64,000 bases of DNA from Phenylobacterium sp. Its GTDB lineage: Bacteria; Pseudomonadota; Alphaproteobacteria; Caulobacterales; Caulobacteraceae. The position numbers and the translations under genes were made by a program. The stretch covers positions 310,001 through 374,000 of the forward strand of contig SSMU01000005.1 of the NCBI GenBank assembly GCA_004799545.1, written 5' to 3'. Positions 25,944-35,062 of the stretch are shown one piece after another (position 1 is the stretch's first letter; each line of letters opens with the position of its first letter). The notes beneath the pieces were generated by a model. It made no database searches. It saw only the letters and a list, made by a program, of their open reading frames with translations, and had not been told where the DNA came from.

Positions 25944-26564
25944 ATGCTATTGATCGCAGGCCTCGGGAACCCCGATCCGGCCTTCGCCAAGAACCGCCAC
26001 AACATCGGCTTCATGGCCGTGGACGAGATCGCGCGCCGTTGGGGCTTCTCCGCCCCGCGGCGGCGTTTCCAGGGCCAGGTCCAGGAGGGGGCCATCGAGA
26101 CCCCCGAAGGTCCGGTCAAGGCGCTGATCCTCAAGCCCCAGACCTTCTACAACGAGAGCGGCCGCGCGGTCGGCGAGGCGTTGAACTTCTTCAAGATCGA
26201 GCCCGAGAACCTGGTGGTCTTCTACGACGAGATCGACCTGGCCCCCGGCCGCTTCCGGATGAAGGCCGGCGGCGGCGCGGCCGGCAACAACGGCGTCCGC
26301 TCGATCACCGCCCAGGTCGGCCCCTATTTCCGCAGGGCCCGCCTCGGCACCGGCCACCCCGGCCATAAGGACCTGGTCCACGGCCACGTGCTCTCCGACT
26401 TCCACAAGGCCGAGCTGAAGTGGGTCGAGCCCCTGCTCCAGGCCCTCGCCGACGCCGCCCCGCTCCTGGCGCTCGGCGAGGACGAGAAATACCAGGCCGA
26501 GGTCATGCGCCTGGCGCCAGCCGAGAAGGCCGACCCTCGCGCCCAGGCGCGCAAGGCCGACTGA
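25944..26564 (+). CDS. pth: Peptidyl-tRNA hydrolase
   Basis: A 206-residue enzyme that releases peptides from peptidyl-tRNA dropped by the ribosome. Family signatures are present: IAGLGNPDPAFAKNRHNIGFMAVDEI with the catalytic histidine, KPQTFYNESGRAVGEAL, and FYDEIDLAPGRFRMKAGGGAAGNNGVRSI, and RARLGTGHPGHKDLV. The normal core is about 190 residues; the remaining end is a Lys/Arg-rich tail. A ggagggaaaac site lies before the ATG within a ctcccctcgaggggag palindrome that separates it from rplY. Confidence 0.96.
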   Translation: MLLIAGLGNPDPAFAKNRHNIGFMAVDEIARRWGFSAPRRRFQGQVQEGAIETPEGPVKALILKPQTFYNESGRAVGEALNFFKIEPENLVVFYDEIDLAPGRFRMKAGGGAAGNNGVRSITAQVGPYFRRARLGTGHPGHKDLVHGHVLSDFHKAELKWVEPLLQALADAAPLLALGEDEKYQAEVMRLAPAEKADPRAQARKAD

Positions 26565-26567
26565 GAC

Positions 26568-28136
26568 CTAGCCGCCGCGCGGCCGGCGCAGGGTGAAGGT
26601 CTCGAACGGCGTCGCCCGCCCGTCGACGCCCGTGACGTCGTAGTAGGTGACGGTGATCGTGGTGGCCTCCCCCGCCTCCGCGCCCGGATCGACGGTGAAG
26701 GCGGCGAAGCCGTAGGCGTGGGCGGCGTTGCGCACCGCCGACCAGGCGGCCGGCTCCTTGACGTAGATCGGCGGCCGCTTGCCGGTCGCTGGGTTCTTCG
26801 GACCCACGGCGGTGATCACCCGGCACTGCGGCGGATCGAAGAACAGGGTGTTCGAGGGCTTGGAGGTGCCGCCGCCGCCGATCACCATGTGGACGGCGCC
26901 CAGCCGGGTGTCGATCACGTCGGTGGCTGTCGCCGCGGGTTGCGGGGTCAGCGTCGCATTGGCCGCGTGGCCGCGGATCGGGTGCGAGCGCTCGTAGTGG
27001 TGCTCGTGGCCGCAGAGCACCAGGTCGACGCCATGGCGGTCGAACAGCGGGACCCATTCCTCGCGGATGCCGAGGTCGGCGCCGTTGAACTGGTCGGCGG
27101 TCGAGATCGCCACCTGGTGCATGCAGACCACGATCCAGTCGACGCCCGGGATGCGCCGCGCGCCGGCCAACTCCGCTTCGAGCCAGGCCTTCTGGGCGCC
27201 CTGCGAATAGCCCCGCACGTAGCTGTCGCCGCCATCCTGGTAGCAGATGTCGTCGTTGGCGATGCTGATCACCCGCACCGAGCCTGCGGTGAAGGCGTAC
27301 CAGAGGCCGCGCGTCAGCTCGGTCTGGCCCGCCGCCTCCGGCACCGAGAAGTAGGTCTGGTAGGCCTGGTAGCCGATCGGGCCGTTGCCGAGCTCGTTCT
27401 CGTGATTGCCGGCGCATGGCATCCACGGCCTACGGGCGGCGCTGCGGCTGTTGTTCTCCCAGAAGTCCCACCAGGTCCGCACCCGGTCCTGCGCCAGGTT
27501 GGCGTAGCAGAGGTCGCCGTTGAACAGGTGGAACAGGGGCGCCAACCGCTCCACCCCCAGCGTGGTGTCGGCCGCGGCCGGCGAGCCCAGGTTGTCGTTG
27601 ACGAACACGGTCGCCCCCGCCGGCGGCGGGACGAGCGTCTTGCCGAGCGTCGGCGTGCCCTGGTCCCCGAAGCTGGTGAAGGTGAACCGCCCCCGCCCGC
27701 GGGGCCCGGTGCGGAAGGTGCTGAACCGCGGCGCGGCGCCGTCGTGCAAGGCGGCGTAGAGATAGGTCGCGTCCGGCGCCAGGCCCTCGATCCGCGCATG
27801 GTGGGCGTGCACCACCTGCTGGGACTTGCCGTCGCGATAGCTGACGGTCCGGGCCGGCGCGACCTGCTTGAGCGCGCCGTCGGGGCGGCCGACCAGCACC
27901 CGCGGCCGGCTCACCGGCTCCAGGCTGTGCCAGGAGACCACCATCTCCGAGGCGGCGTCCGCGCCGAACTGCAGGTGCAGGCCCGCGACCGGCGGGACGT
28001 CGGCCCGCGGCGGCGCGGCCTCGGCCTCCGCCGCGCCCGGCAGCAGCCCCGCCGCGGCGATCCCGCCGCCCGCTAGCCCCGCCGCCGCCAGCAGCCGCCG
28101 GCGGCTCATCCCAAGCTCCGGATCCTCGTCGCTCAT
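26568..28136 (-). CDS. Tat-exported purple acid phosphatase-like metallophosphatase
   Basis: A 522-residue secreted phosphatase of the calcineurin/purple acid phosphatase fold. A twin-arginine signal is present near residue 10 (MSRRRLLAAAGLAGGG), so folded export is expected. A fibronectin-like N-terminal domain (LHLQFGADAASEMVVSWHS) precedes the metal site: FTSFGDQG, NGDLCYANL, CAGNHENELG, and GHEHHYERSHP with histidines for the second metal. Start 28136 is set by the signal; a longer version adds only basic residues. It is divergent from ychF. The phosphoester substrate is unknown. Confidence 0.88.
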   Translation of the reverse strand: MSDEDPELGMSRRRLLAAAGLAGGGIAAAGLLPGAAEAEAAPPRADVPPVAGLHLQFGADAASEMVVSWHSLEPVSRPRVLVGRPDGALKQVAPARTVSYRDGKSQQVVHAHHARIEGLAPDATYLYAALHDGAAPRFSTFRTGPRGRGRFTFTSFGDQGTPTLGKTLVPPPAGATVFVNDNLGSPAAADTTLGVERLAPLFHLFNGDLCYANLAQDRVRTWWDFWENNSRSAARRPWMPCAGNHENELGNGPIGYQAYQTYFSVPEAAGQTELTRGLWYAFTAGSVRVISIANDDICYQDGGDSYVRGYSQGAQKAWLEAELAGARRIPGVDWIVVCMHQVAISTADQFNGADLGIREEWVPLFDRHGVDLVLCGHEHHYERSHPIRGHAANATLTPQPAATATDVIDTRLGAVHMVIGGGGTSKPSNTLFFDPPQCRVITAVGPKNPATGKRPPIYVKEPAAWSAVRNAAHAYGFAAFTVDPGAEAGEATTITVTYYDVTGVDGRATPFETFTLRRPRGG

Positions 28137-28291
28137 GGCCGCCAGCTTGCCCCAGCGGATCGCCGAGGCCCATCTCATTCCTGCGACGCTTCCACGACGC
28201 CGCCTGCGCCCGCCGCGCCGCCACGGGGGAGGTAGCGCGCCACGCACGCCGCGTGCTAACCCCCGCGCCTCGAAAGGAACCTCACACTTCC

Positions 28292-29389
28292 ATGGCCCTG
28301 AAAGTCGCCATCGTCGGCCTGCCGAACGTGGGCAAGTCGACGCTGTTCAACGCGCTCACCCAGACCGCCGCCGCCCAGGCGGCGAACTATCCGTTCTGCA
28401 CCATCGAGCCCAACGTCGGCGACGTGGCGGTGCCGGAGCCGCGCCTGGAAAAGCTCGCCGCGATCATCCCCTCGAAGGAGATCATCCCGGCGCGGATCAA
28501 CTTCATGGACGTGGCCGGCCTGGTGCGCGGTGCCTCCAAAGGCGAGGGCCTGGGCAACCAGTTCCTGGCCAACATCCGCGACGCCGACGCGGTGGCCTTC
28601 GTCACCCGCTGCTTCATCGACGACGACATCACCCACGTGGAGGGCAAGGTCGATCCGATCGCCGATCTCGAGACCATCGAGACCGAGCTGATGCTGGCCG
28701 ACCTGGAGAGCCTGGAGAAGCGCGTCCCCAACCTCGAGAAGCGCGCCAAGACCGGCGACAAGGACTCGGCCCAGACGCTGCGCCTGGCCCAGCTGGCGCT
28801 CACTGAAATCAGCCAGGGCCATCCGGCCCGCCGCGCCAAGATCGCGGCCGAGGACGAGAAGGCCTGGCGCATGCTCCAGCTGCTCACCTCTAAGCCCGCC
28901 CTCTATGTCGCCAACGTCGACGAGGTTTCCGCGGCTGCCGGCAACGAGATGTCCAGCCTGGTGGCCGAGCGGGCCAAGCGCGACGGCGCCGATTCGGTGG
29001 TGATCTCCGCCCAGATCGAAAGCGAGATCGCCATGCTGGACGCCGGCGAGCGCGGCGAGTTCCTGGAGACCCTGGGCTTGAGCGAGCCCGGCCTGAACCG
29101 CCTGATCCGCGAGGCCTACCACCTGCTCGGCCTACAGACCTATTTCACCGTCGGGCCGAAGGAGACGCGGGCCTGGACCATCCACAAGGGCGACACGGCG
29201 CCCGAGGCGGCCGGGGTGATCCACACCGACTTCGAGAAGGGCTTCATCCGCGCCGAGACCATCGCCTACGAGGACTACGTCCGGCTGAACGGCGAGGCCG
29301 GGGCGCGCGACGCCGGCAAGCTCCGCCAGGAAGGCAAGGAGTATGTGGTCCGCGACGGCGACGTGCTGAACTTCCGGTTCAACGTTTAG
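28292..29389 (+). CDS. ychF: Ribosome-binding ATPase YchF (OLA1 type)
   Basis: A 365-residue translation-associated P-loop protein of the Obg-HflX group that binds ribosomes and hydrolyses ATP. The P-loop is GLPNVGKSTLFNAL and switch II is DVAGLVRGASKGEGLGNQFL. The G4 position has NVDE (YVANVDEV) instead of NKxD, explaining the preference for ATP in this family. A coiled-coil insert follows (SLEKRVPNLEKRAKTG), and the C-terminal TGS domain is KETRAWTIHKGDTAPEAAGVIHTDFEKGFIRAE. The start is at 28292, directly before the P-loop domain. Confidence 0.96.
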   Translation: MALKVAIVGLPNVGKSTLFNALTQTAAAQAANYPFCTIEPNVGDVAVPEPRLEKLAAIIPSKEIIPARINFMDVAGLVRGASKGEGLGNQFLANIRDADAVAFVTRCFIDDDITHVEGKVDPIADLETIETELMLADLESLEKRVPNLEKRAKTGDKDSAQTLRLAQLALTEISQGHPARRAKIAAEDEKAWRMLQLLTSKPALYVANVDEVSAAAGNEMSSLVAERAKRDGADSVVISAQIESEIAMLDAGERGEFLETLGLSEPGLNRLIREAYHLLGLQTYFTVGPKETRAWTIHKGDTAPEAAGVIHTDFEKGFIRAETIAYEDYVRLNGEAGARDAGKLRQEGKEYVVRDGDVLNFRFNV

Positions 29390-29408
29390 GCGCAAGGCAG
29401 AGGGCGAG

Positions 29409-30083
29409 ATGGGCGAGACGATCAAGATCGCGGGCGCGGACGGCTTCGAGTTCTCCGCCTACCACGAACCCGCCTTCACCCCGCGCAAGGGCGGGGTGAT
29501 CGTCATCCAGGAGATCTTCGGCATCGACCGCCACGTGCGCGCCGACGTCGAGCGCTGGGCCAAGGCCGGCTATGAGGCCATCGCCCCCTCGCTCTACGAC
29601 CGCTGCCAATGGGGCTTCACCGCCAAGCACGACCCCGAGGGGATGCAGGCCGGCATCGGCCATGCCCGCGCCACGCCGCTGGAACAGGCGCTCTCCGACA
29701 TCGCCGCCTGCCGGGCCTTCCTGCAGGGCCACGGCAGCGAGAAGGTCTGCGTGGTCGGCTATTGCTACGGCGGCTCGCTCGCCTGGCTCTCCGCCTGCCA
29801 GCTCGACGACATCGCCGCGGCCTCCAGCTACTACGGCAGCCTGGTGCAGGCGAACGCCGGCCTGACCCCCAAGTGCCCGGTGATCGTCCACCTGGGCCGC
29901 ACCGACGCCGGCATCCCCGCCGACGCGGTCGAGGCCGCCATCCACGCGCACAATCCGGGCGTGCCGGTGCACATCTACGAAGGCGCCGGCCACGGCTTCA
30001 ACAACGAGAGCCCGGAGCGCTACAACGCCGAGGCCGCCGACCTGGCCCGCCACCGCACCCTCGAGCTGTTCGACCAGGCCTAG
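29409..30083 (+). CDS. Dienelactone hydrolase family protein (1)
   Basis: A 224-residue alpha/beta hydrolase of the dienelactone hydrolase family. The nucleophile is cysteine C119 in VVGYCYGGSLAW, the orienting glutamate E35 is in IVIQEIFGID, and the acid and histidine lie in LGRTDAGIP and EGAGHGFNNES. All known residues are present, so it should be an active enzyme. In aromatic degradation this family opens dienelactones, but many members act on other esters. It is followed 4 bases later by a paralogue, and 19 bases separate it from ychF. Confidence 0.9.
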   Translation: MGETIKIAGADGFEFSAYHEPAFTPRKGGVIVIQEIFGIDRHVRADVERWAKAGYEAIAPSLYDRCQWGFTAKHDPEGMQAGIGHARATPLEQALSDIAACRAFLQGHGSEKVCVVGYCYGGSLAWLSACQLDDIAAASSYYGSLVQANAGLTPKCPVIVHLGRTDAGIPADAVEAAIHAHNPGVPVHIYEGAGHGFNNESPERYNAEAADLARHRTLELFDQA

Positions 30084-30087
30084 CGCC

Positions 30088-30768
30088 ATGGGCGAAACGG
30101 TCTCGCTGGAGAGCGCCAAGGACGGCTTCGGCTTCGCCGCCTACCACGCCGGCGTCGCCGACGCCCGGCGCGGCGGCCTGGTCATCCTGCACGCCATCTG
30201 GGGCGTCACCCCGCACCTGCGCGAGCTCGCCGACCGCTTCGCCGAGGACGGCTACGAGGTGCTGGTCCCCAGCCTGTTCGACCGCTTCCGGCCGGGCTTT
30301 GCCGAGCGCGACACCGACCCGGCCCTGTTCGCCCGCCAAGACGGCTTCGCCCGCGCCAGCGGCTGGGGCGCCGAGGTGCTGGACGCGGCGCAGGCGGCGA
30401 TCGACGCCCTGGCCCCGCCGGTTTTCGCCCTCGGCTTCTGCTTCGGCGGCACGACCGCCTGGCTGGCCGCCAGCCGCTGCCACGGCCTGTCGGCGGTGGC
30501 CTGCTTCTACGGCGGCCAGATCGCCCAATACCTGGACGAGACGCCCAAGGTCCCGACCATCCTGCATCTCGGCAAGACCGACGAGCTGATCCCGCCGGGC
30601 GACGTCGAGGCCATCCGCGCGCGCCATCCCGACCTGCCGGTCTACCTCTACGACGCCGGCCACGCCTTCGTGGCCCCGAACGGCTTCCACGCCGATTCAG
30701 CCCGCCTCGCTCGCCTCCGCACCCTCGCCCTCTTCGCCAACCACGGCGGCGGCAAGAGCGAGGCCTAG
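30088..30768 (+). CDS. Dienelactone hydrolase family protein (2), altered active site
   Basis: A 226-residue paralogue of the preceding protein, and probably cotranscribed with it. The nucleophile cysteine C118 (LGFCFGGTTAW), acid (LGKTDELIP) and histidine (YDAGHAFVAP) are kept. The glutamate that orients the cysteine is absent: the motif reads VILHAIWGV, with alanine at the position of E35 in the first copy. In the well-studied Pseudomonas enzyme this glutamate is needed to activate the thiol, so this copy may have changed activity or substrate. Confidence 0.88.
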   Translation: MGETVSLESAKDGFGFAAYHAGVADARRGGLVILHAIWGVTPHLRELADRFAEDGYEVLVPSLFDRFRPGFAERDTDPALFARQDGFARASGWGAEVLDAAQAAIDALAPPVFALGFCFGGTTAWLAASRCHGLSAVACFYGGQIAQYLDETPKVPTILHLGKTDELIPPGDVEAIRARHPDLPVYLYDAGHAFVAPNGFHADSARLARLRTLALFANHGGGKSEA

Positions 30769-30818
30769 GCGGCGGGGTTAAGGCGCCGCGCCGAAGCGCG
30801 TATCGTCAGCTTCGCCCC

Positions 30819-31634
30819 ATGAGTCTCAAGCTCCTCCTCCTCGCCCTGACAGCCGCCGCCGCGGCCACCGCCGCCCAGGCGGGCGAGACCGCCTGCTGGT
30901 TCGAGAAGGGCGTCGTGGTGGTCCCCGCCGAGGTGGCGGGCGTGGCCGGCGACTACATCTTGGATTCCGCCGAGCCGCAGACCGTGCTGGCCGAGACCCA
31001 GGCGCAGGGCGCGGGGTTCGAGGCGACGGCGCTGACCGCCGACGTGGCCCTGGCCGGCGCCGTCCAGCCTAATGTCGCCATCGCCGTGAAGGACCTCGAC
31101 GTCCGCACCGGCCTCTTCCCCACCCCGATCGCCGGGGTCATCGGGGCCGACGTGCTGAAGGCCTGGGTGGCCGACCTCAGCTTCACCCCCTGCCGCCTGC
31201 GGCTCAGCGCGCCGGGCGCCGCCCCGGCCTTCGGCCGCGCGGTCAGCCTGCCGCTGCGGATGACAGCCGGGGTCCCGACCCTGGAGGCCAAGGCCTCGGA
31301 CGGCGCCCGCAGCCTCACCGCCAGCTTCGCGCTCTCCACCGGCGCCGACGCCCCCGTCCGGCTCAGCGACACGGCGGCCTCGGTGCGCGGCGCGGCCAAG
31401 CCGAAGGAGCTCTATCCGAACGGGGTGCTGCGGGCGAAGCTCGCCGGGCTCACCTTCGCCGGCCGCCGGTTCGAGGACGTCCTGGCCGGCCTCGAGACCT
31501 CCTCCGACCCCACCGTCGCGGGCCTGCTGGGTGCGCCCCTCTTCCACGACCTGCGCGTGCGCCTCGACATCCCCGGCGGCCAGCTGCTGATCGCGCCCAA
31601 CGAAAAGGGCCCCGGCTCGCGCCGAGGCCCCTGA
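30819..31634 (+). CDS. Exported retropepsin-like (aspartyl protease-fold) protein
   Basis: A 271-residue protein with a signal peptide (MSLKLLLLALTAAAAATAAQA). It has two repeats of the retropepsin-type fold. The first half contains YILDSAEPQTVLAE and GVIGADVLKAWVADLSF. The second has FALSTGADAPVRLSD and GLLGAPLFHDLRVRLDIPGG. In an active protease each half reads DTG; here the first is DSA and the second LSTG with no aspartate, so it is probably not an ordinary protease. Its role is unknown. It converges with petC. Confidence 0.7.
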   Translation: MSLKLLLLALTAAAAATAAQAGETACWFEKGVVVVPAEVAGVAGDYILDSAEPQTVLAETQAQGAGFEATALTADVALAGAVQPNVAIAVKDLDVRTGLFPTPIAGVIGADVLKAWVADLSFTPCRLRLSAPGAAPAFGRAVSLPLRMTAGVPTLEAKASDGARSLTASFALSTGADAPVRLSDTAASVRGAAKPKELYPNGVLRAKLAGLTFAGRRFEDVLAGLETSSDPTVAGLLGAPLFHDLRVRLDIPGGQLLIAPNEKGPGSRRGP

Positions 31635-31655
31635 TCGCCGAGTTCGCGCCGTCCC

Positions 31656-32501
31656 CTAGTGGGCGACGTTGCGCCAGATGCGGCGGTAGCTGAACCACAG
31701 CAGGACGCTGAAGATCACCAGGTAGATCATCGCCCCCAGGCCGAACTGCTTGCGCTCTTCCATCTTGGGCTCGGCGGCCCAGGCCAGGAAGGCGGCCACG
31801 TCGCGGGCCTGGTTGGCCACCGTCGAGGGCGTCTTGTCGTCGAAGGTCACCTTGTTCGGCGCCAGCGGCGGCGGCATGCCGATCACCCCACCTTGCGGCA
31901 CATGATCCGGCGAGCCCGTCCACGACCCCGACAGGTCGCCGGGGAAGTAGGGGTTGTAGTACTTGCCCGCCGGGATGGTCAGGCCGGCCGGCGGCGTCAC
32001 GAAGCCGGTGAGGATCGAATAGATGTAGGCCGGCCCGCCCTCGCGCGCCTTGGCCATCACCGACAGGTCCGGCGGCGCCTTGCCGCCGTTCGAGGCGGCC
32101 GCGGCGACCTCGTTCGGGAAGGGGGCGGCGAACTTGTCGGCCGGGGTCGCCGGGCGCTTGACGGGGTCGCCGGTGTCCTGGTCGATGTCGCCGACCTGGA
32201 TGTCGTGGGCCAGCGACTTCACATAGGGGTTCTCGTTCGGGTTCGGGTACTTCGGATCGTAGAACGGTCCGCCCTTCTGGCCGAGGTTGCGGAAGTACAT
32301 CAGGTTCATCGAGTGGCAGGCCGAGCAGACCTCCCGATAGACCTTGTAGCCGCGTTGCAGCTGGACCTGGTCGAACTTGCCGAACGGGCCTTCGAACGAC
32401 CAGTGGATGTCCTTCAGCTCCGCCTGCGTTGTGGCGGCCATCGCCGGACCGGCGACCAGGGCCAGCCCAAACGCCGCGAGCGTCAAACCTTTGCGCAGCA
32501 T
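31656..32501 (-). CDS. petC: Cytochrome c1 of the bc1 complex
   Basis: A 281-residue subunit that accepts electrons from the Rieske protein. A signal peptide ends near AMA (residue 22). The covalent heme site is C59-S-A-C62-H63, and the axial methionine lies in GGVIGMPPPLAP. A C-terminal membrane anchor (GAMIYLVIFSVLLWFSYRRIW) fixes the protein to the inner membrane. It is the third gene of petA-petB-petC, separated from petB by 7 bases. Length and layout fit alphaproteobacterial c1 proteins; petB and petC are not fused, unlike in Bradyrhizobium. Confidence 0.96.
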   Translation of the reverse strand: MLRKGLTLAAFGLALVAGPAMAATTQAELKDIHWSFEGPFGKFDQVQLQRGYKVYREVCSACHSMNLMYFRNLGQKGGPFYDPKYPNPNENPYVKSLAHDIQVGDIDQDTGDPVKRPATPADKFAAPFPNEVAAAASNGGKAPPDLSVMAKAREGGPAYIYSILTGFVTPPAGLTIPAGKYYNPYFPGDLSGSWTGSPDHVPQGGVIGMPPPLAPNKVTFDDKTPSTVANQARDVAAFLAWAAEPKMEERKQFGLGAMIYLVIFSVLLWFSYRRIWRNVAH

Positions 32502-32508
32502 CGTGGGC

Positions 32509-33825
32509 TCAACCCTTGTTCGAGGCGGCGGCCGCTTGGGCCGAACCGCTGGCGGGATGCGACAGGACAGGTTCCGAGATCGATTCCGGAACCGGCAGGG
32601 GCGTCTCGGTCAGCCCCATGATCGGGGTGATCAACAGGAAGTAGGCGAAGTAGTAGAGCGCCGCGACCCGCGACAGCCAGACCATGGTGTTCAGGTCGTA
32701 GTCGCCCAGCGTGAAGGTGGTGACGCCGGGGATCACCTGCTCGGCCGGCTCATGCGCGCCGCAGAAACCCAGCACCAGGCAGACCAGCAGGAAGATGAAG
32801 AAGTAGAGCCGGATGGTCGGCCGGTAGCGCATGGAGCGCACCTTGGAGGTGTCCAGCCACGGCAGGACGAACAGCACCGCGATTGCGCTGAACATCATGA
32901 TCACGCCGCCCAGCTTGTTCGGGATGCTGCGCAGGATCGCGTAGAATGGCAGGAAGTACCATTCGGGCACGATGTGCGCCGGGGTCACCAGCGGGTTGGC
33001 CGGGATCGAGTTGTCCGGGGAGAGCAGCGCGGTCGGGAACCAGAACACGAAGAAGCCGAACAGGATCAGGAAGACCGAAATCGCGAAGCCGTCCTTCACC
33101 GTGTAGTACGGATGGAAGGGGACGGTGTCCTCCTTGGACTTCACGTTCACGCCGGTCGGATTGTTGTTGCCCGGCACGTGCAGCGCCCAGATATGCAGCA
33201 CCACGACACCGGCGATCACGAACGGCAGCAGGTAGTGCAGCGAGAAGAAGCGGTTCAGCGTGGGGTCGTCGACCGCGAAGCCGCCCCACAGCCAGGTGGT
33301 GATCGAGGGACCGATGACGGGGATGGCGCCGAAAAGGTTGGTGATCACAACCGTGCCGTGGAAGCTCATCTGGCCCCAGGGCAGGACGTAGCCCATGAAG
33401 GCCGTCGCCATCATCAGGAGGTAGATCACGCAGCCGAGGATCCACAGCACTTCGCGCGGCGCCTTGTAGGAGCCGTAGTAGAGGTTGCGGCAGATGTGGA
33501 TGTAGACCGCCAGGAAGAACATCGAGGCGCCGGTGGCGTGGATGTAGCGGACCAGCCAACCGTAGTTGACGTCGCGCATGATCCGCTCGACCGAGTTGAA
33601 GGCGTAATCCACGTGCGGCACGTAGTGCATCGCCAGGATGATGCCGGTGACGATCTGGATGCCCAGGCACAGCGATAGGATCCCGCCGAACGTCCACCAG
33701 TAGTTGAGGTTCTTCGGCGTCGGGAAGGTCAGGACGGTGTCGTAGGCCATCCGGATCACCGGCAGGCGCATGTCCAGCCAGCGTTCGAAGCCGGTCTTCG
33801 GTTCGTAAGTGGAATGTCCGCTCAT
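32509..33825 (-). CDS. petB: Cytochrome b of the bc1 complex
   Basis: A 438-residue cytochrome b with about eight membrane helices. The two heme histidine pairs lie in [20 protein letters not shown] and [22 protein letters not shown] segments and in [12 protein letters not shown]. The quinol-oxidation site PEWYF is in [36 protein letters not shown] is also typical. It sits between petA and petC, with the stop 5 bases before petA's end in the same direction. It forms the proton-pumping core of complex III. Confidence 0.97.
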   Translation of the reverse strand: MSGHSTYEPKTGFERWLDMRLPVIRMAYDTVLTFPTPKNLNYWWTFGGILSLCLGIQIVTGIILAMHYVPHVDYAFNSVERIMRDVNYGWLVRYIHATGASMFFLAVYIHICRNLYYGSYKAPREVLWILGCVIYLLMMATAFMGYVLPWGQMSFHGTVVITNLFGAIPVIGPSITTWLWGGFAVDDPTLNRFFSLHYLLPFVIAGVVVLHIWALHVPGNNNPTGVNVKSKEDTVPFHPYYTVKDGFAISVFLILFGFFVFWFPTALLSPDNSIPANPLVTPAHIVPEWYFLPFYAILRSIPNKLGGVIMMFSAIAVLFVLPWLDTSKVRSMRYRPTIRLYFFIFLLVCLVLGFCGAHEPAEQVIPGVTTFTLGDYDLNTMVWLSRVAALYYFAYFLLITPIMGLTETPLPVPESISEPVLSHPASGSAQAAAASNKG

Positions 33826-33830
33826 CTGCG

Positions 33831-34385
33831 TCAGCCCACCTTGATCTTGGTGTCGGAGAGGAAGGCGTAGTCCGGCACCGCCAGGTTCTTCGGCGCCGGG
33901 CCCTTACGGATCCGCCCGGAGGTGTCGTAGACCGAGCCGTGGCAGGGGCAGAGCCAGCCGCCGTAGTCGCCGCCCTTGAAGTTCGGCACGCAGCCCAGGT
34001 GGGTGCAGACGCCGATCAGGATCAGGTACTGCGGCTTGCCGGGCTTGTGGCGGCTCTCGTCGGTCTGCGGGTCGCGCAGATCGGCGTGGTCGTCCTTCAC
34101 CGCTGCGGCGATCTCGGCCGGGGTGCGATAGCGCACGAACAGCGGCTTGCCGCGCCACTTCACCGCCACCTGCTGGCCCTCGACGACCTTGGAGAGGTCG
34201 AACTCGATGGACGCCAACGCCAGGGTGTCGCCGGCCGGGTTCATCTGGTCGATGAACGGCCAGGCGAGGCCGCCCACGGCGCCCAACGCCGCGACGCTGG
34301 CTACGATGTGGATGAAGTCGCGGCGATTCGGATCTTCGCCTGGAGCCTGCGGATCGGGGTTCGTGCGCACGACGGTGTCGGACAC
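33831..34385 (-). CDS. petA: Rieske iron-sulfur protein of the bc1 complex
   Basis: A 184-residue Rieske protein with a twin-arginine-type N-terminus ([19 protein letters not shown]) that also anchors it. The 2Fe-2S ligands are in [12 protein letters not shown] and [11 protein letters not shown]. The start is a GTG at 34385, with GAAGGG upstream. It is the first gene of the pet operon. The 205-base gap to the divergent trmL gene probably contains the promoters of both. A small hairpin (34410-34426) lies in its leader. Confidence 0.96.
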   Translation of the reverse strand: MSDTVVRTNPDPQAPGEDPNRRDFIHIVASVAALGAVGGLAWPFIDQMNPAGDTLALASIEFDLSKVVEGQQVAVKWRGKPLFVRYRTPAEIAAAVKDDHADLRDPQTDESRHKPGKPQYLILIGVCTHLGCVPNFKGGDYGGWLCPCHGSVYDTSGRIRKGPAPKNLAVPDYAFLSDTKIKVG

Positions 34386-34409
34386 CTAAAGCTACCCTTC
34401 AATTCGAGA

Positions 34410-34426
34410 CCCGCCGGGGAGGCGGG
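34410..34426. promoter_or_regulatory. Small hairpin in the petA leader
   Basis: cccgcc (34410-34415) and ggcggg (34421-34426) form a 6-base stem, about 25 bases upstream of the petA start. It could influence pet operon expression; nothing else marks it. Confidence 0.3.
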
Positions 34427-34589
34427 CGCTCAGCCTTTGGACCCGTCCAGACGCCTGGTAAAGGGCCGCTCGCGGGGACGAGGTTGGGGGCAAGATCAAG
34501 TCACCGGATGCGCCTGGCGAAACTCCCGCACGGCGCTTCGGTGATTCGTCTCTATATGCCCCGGTCCATCCCGTGGCGGATCGCTTAGA

Positions 34590-35045
34590 ATGCGTTTGGC
34601 GCTTTTTCAACCGGACATTCCGCAAAACCTTGGCGCGGCCCTCAGGTTGGGCGCCTGCCTCGGCGTCCCAGTGGACGTGATCGAGCCCTGCGGCTTCCCG
34701 CTTTCCGACCGCGCCGTGCGCCGCGCGGCCCTGGACTACGAGGCCCAGGCCGAGGTGACGCGCCACGCCGGCTGGGGCGAATTTCTCACGAACCGGCGCG
34801 GGCGGATCATTTTGCTGACCACCCGCGCCGCCCAGCCGCTTCACGGATTCACGTTCCGCGACGACGACATCCTGCTGCTCGGCCGCGAGAGCGCCGGGGT
34901 CCCCGACGAGGTGCACGACGTGGCAGACGCCAGGCTTGCCATCCCGCTGGTCGCCGGCGCCCGTTCCCTGAACGTCGTCACCGCCGCCGCCATAGCCATC
35001 GGCGAGGCCCTCCGGCAGACCGCCGGCTTCCCAAGCGGGGCCTGA
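34590..35045 (+). CDS. trmL: tRNA (cytidine/uridine-34-2'-O)-methyltransferase
   Basis: A 151-residue SPOUT-class enzyme (YibK/TrmL) that methylates the wobble ribose of tRNA-Leu. The trefoil-knot features are present: LALFQPDIPQNLGAALRLG at the N-terminus, DILLLGRESAGVPDEVHD, and RSLNVVTAAAIAIGEALRQT at the C-terminus. There is no extra RNA-binding domain, as usual for TrmL. It is divergent from the pet operon and is followed by hemF 17 bases later. Confidence 0.93.
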   Translation: MRLALFQPDIPQNLGAALRLGACLGVPVDVIEPCGFPLSDRAVRRAALDYEAQAEVTRHAGWGEFLTNRRGRIILLTTRAAQPLHGFTFRDDDILLLGRESAGVPDEVHDVADARLAIPLVAGARSLNVVTAAAIAIGEALRQTAGFPSGA

Positions 35046-35062
35046 AGGCGGTAGCAGGTGCT

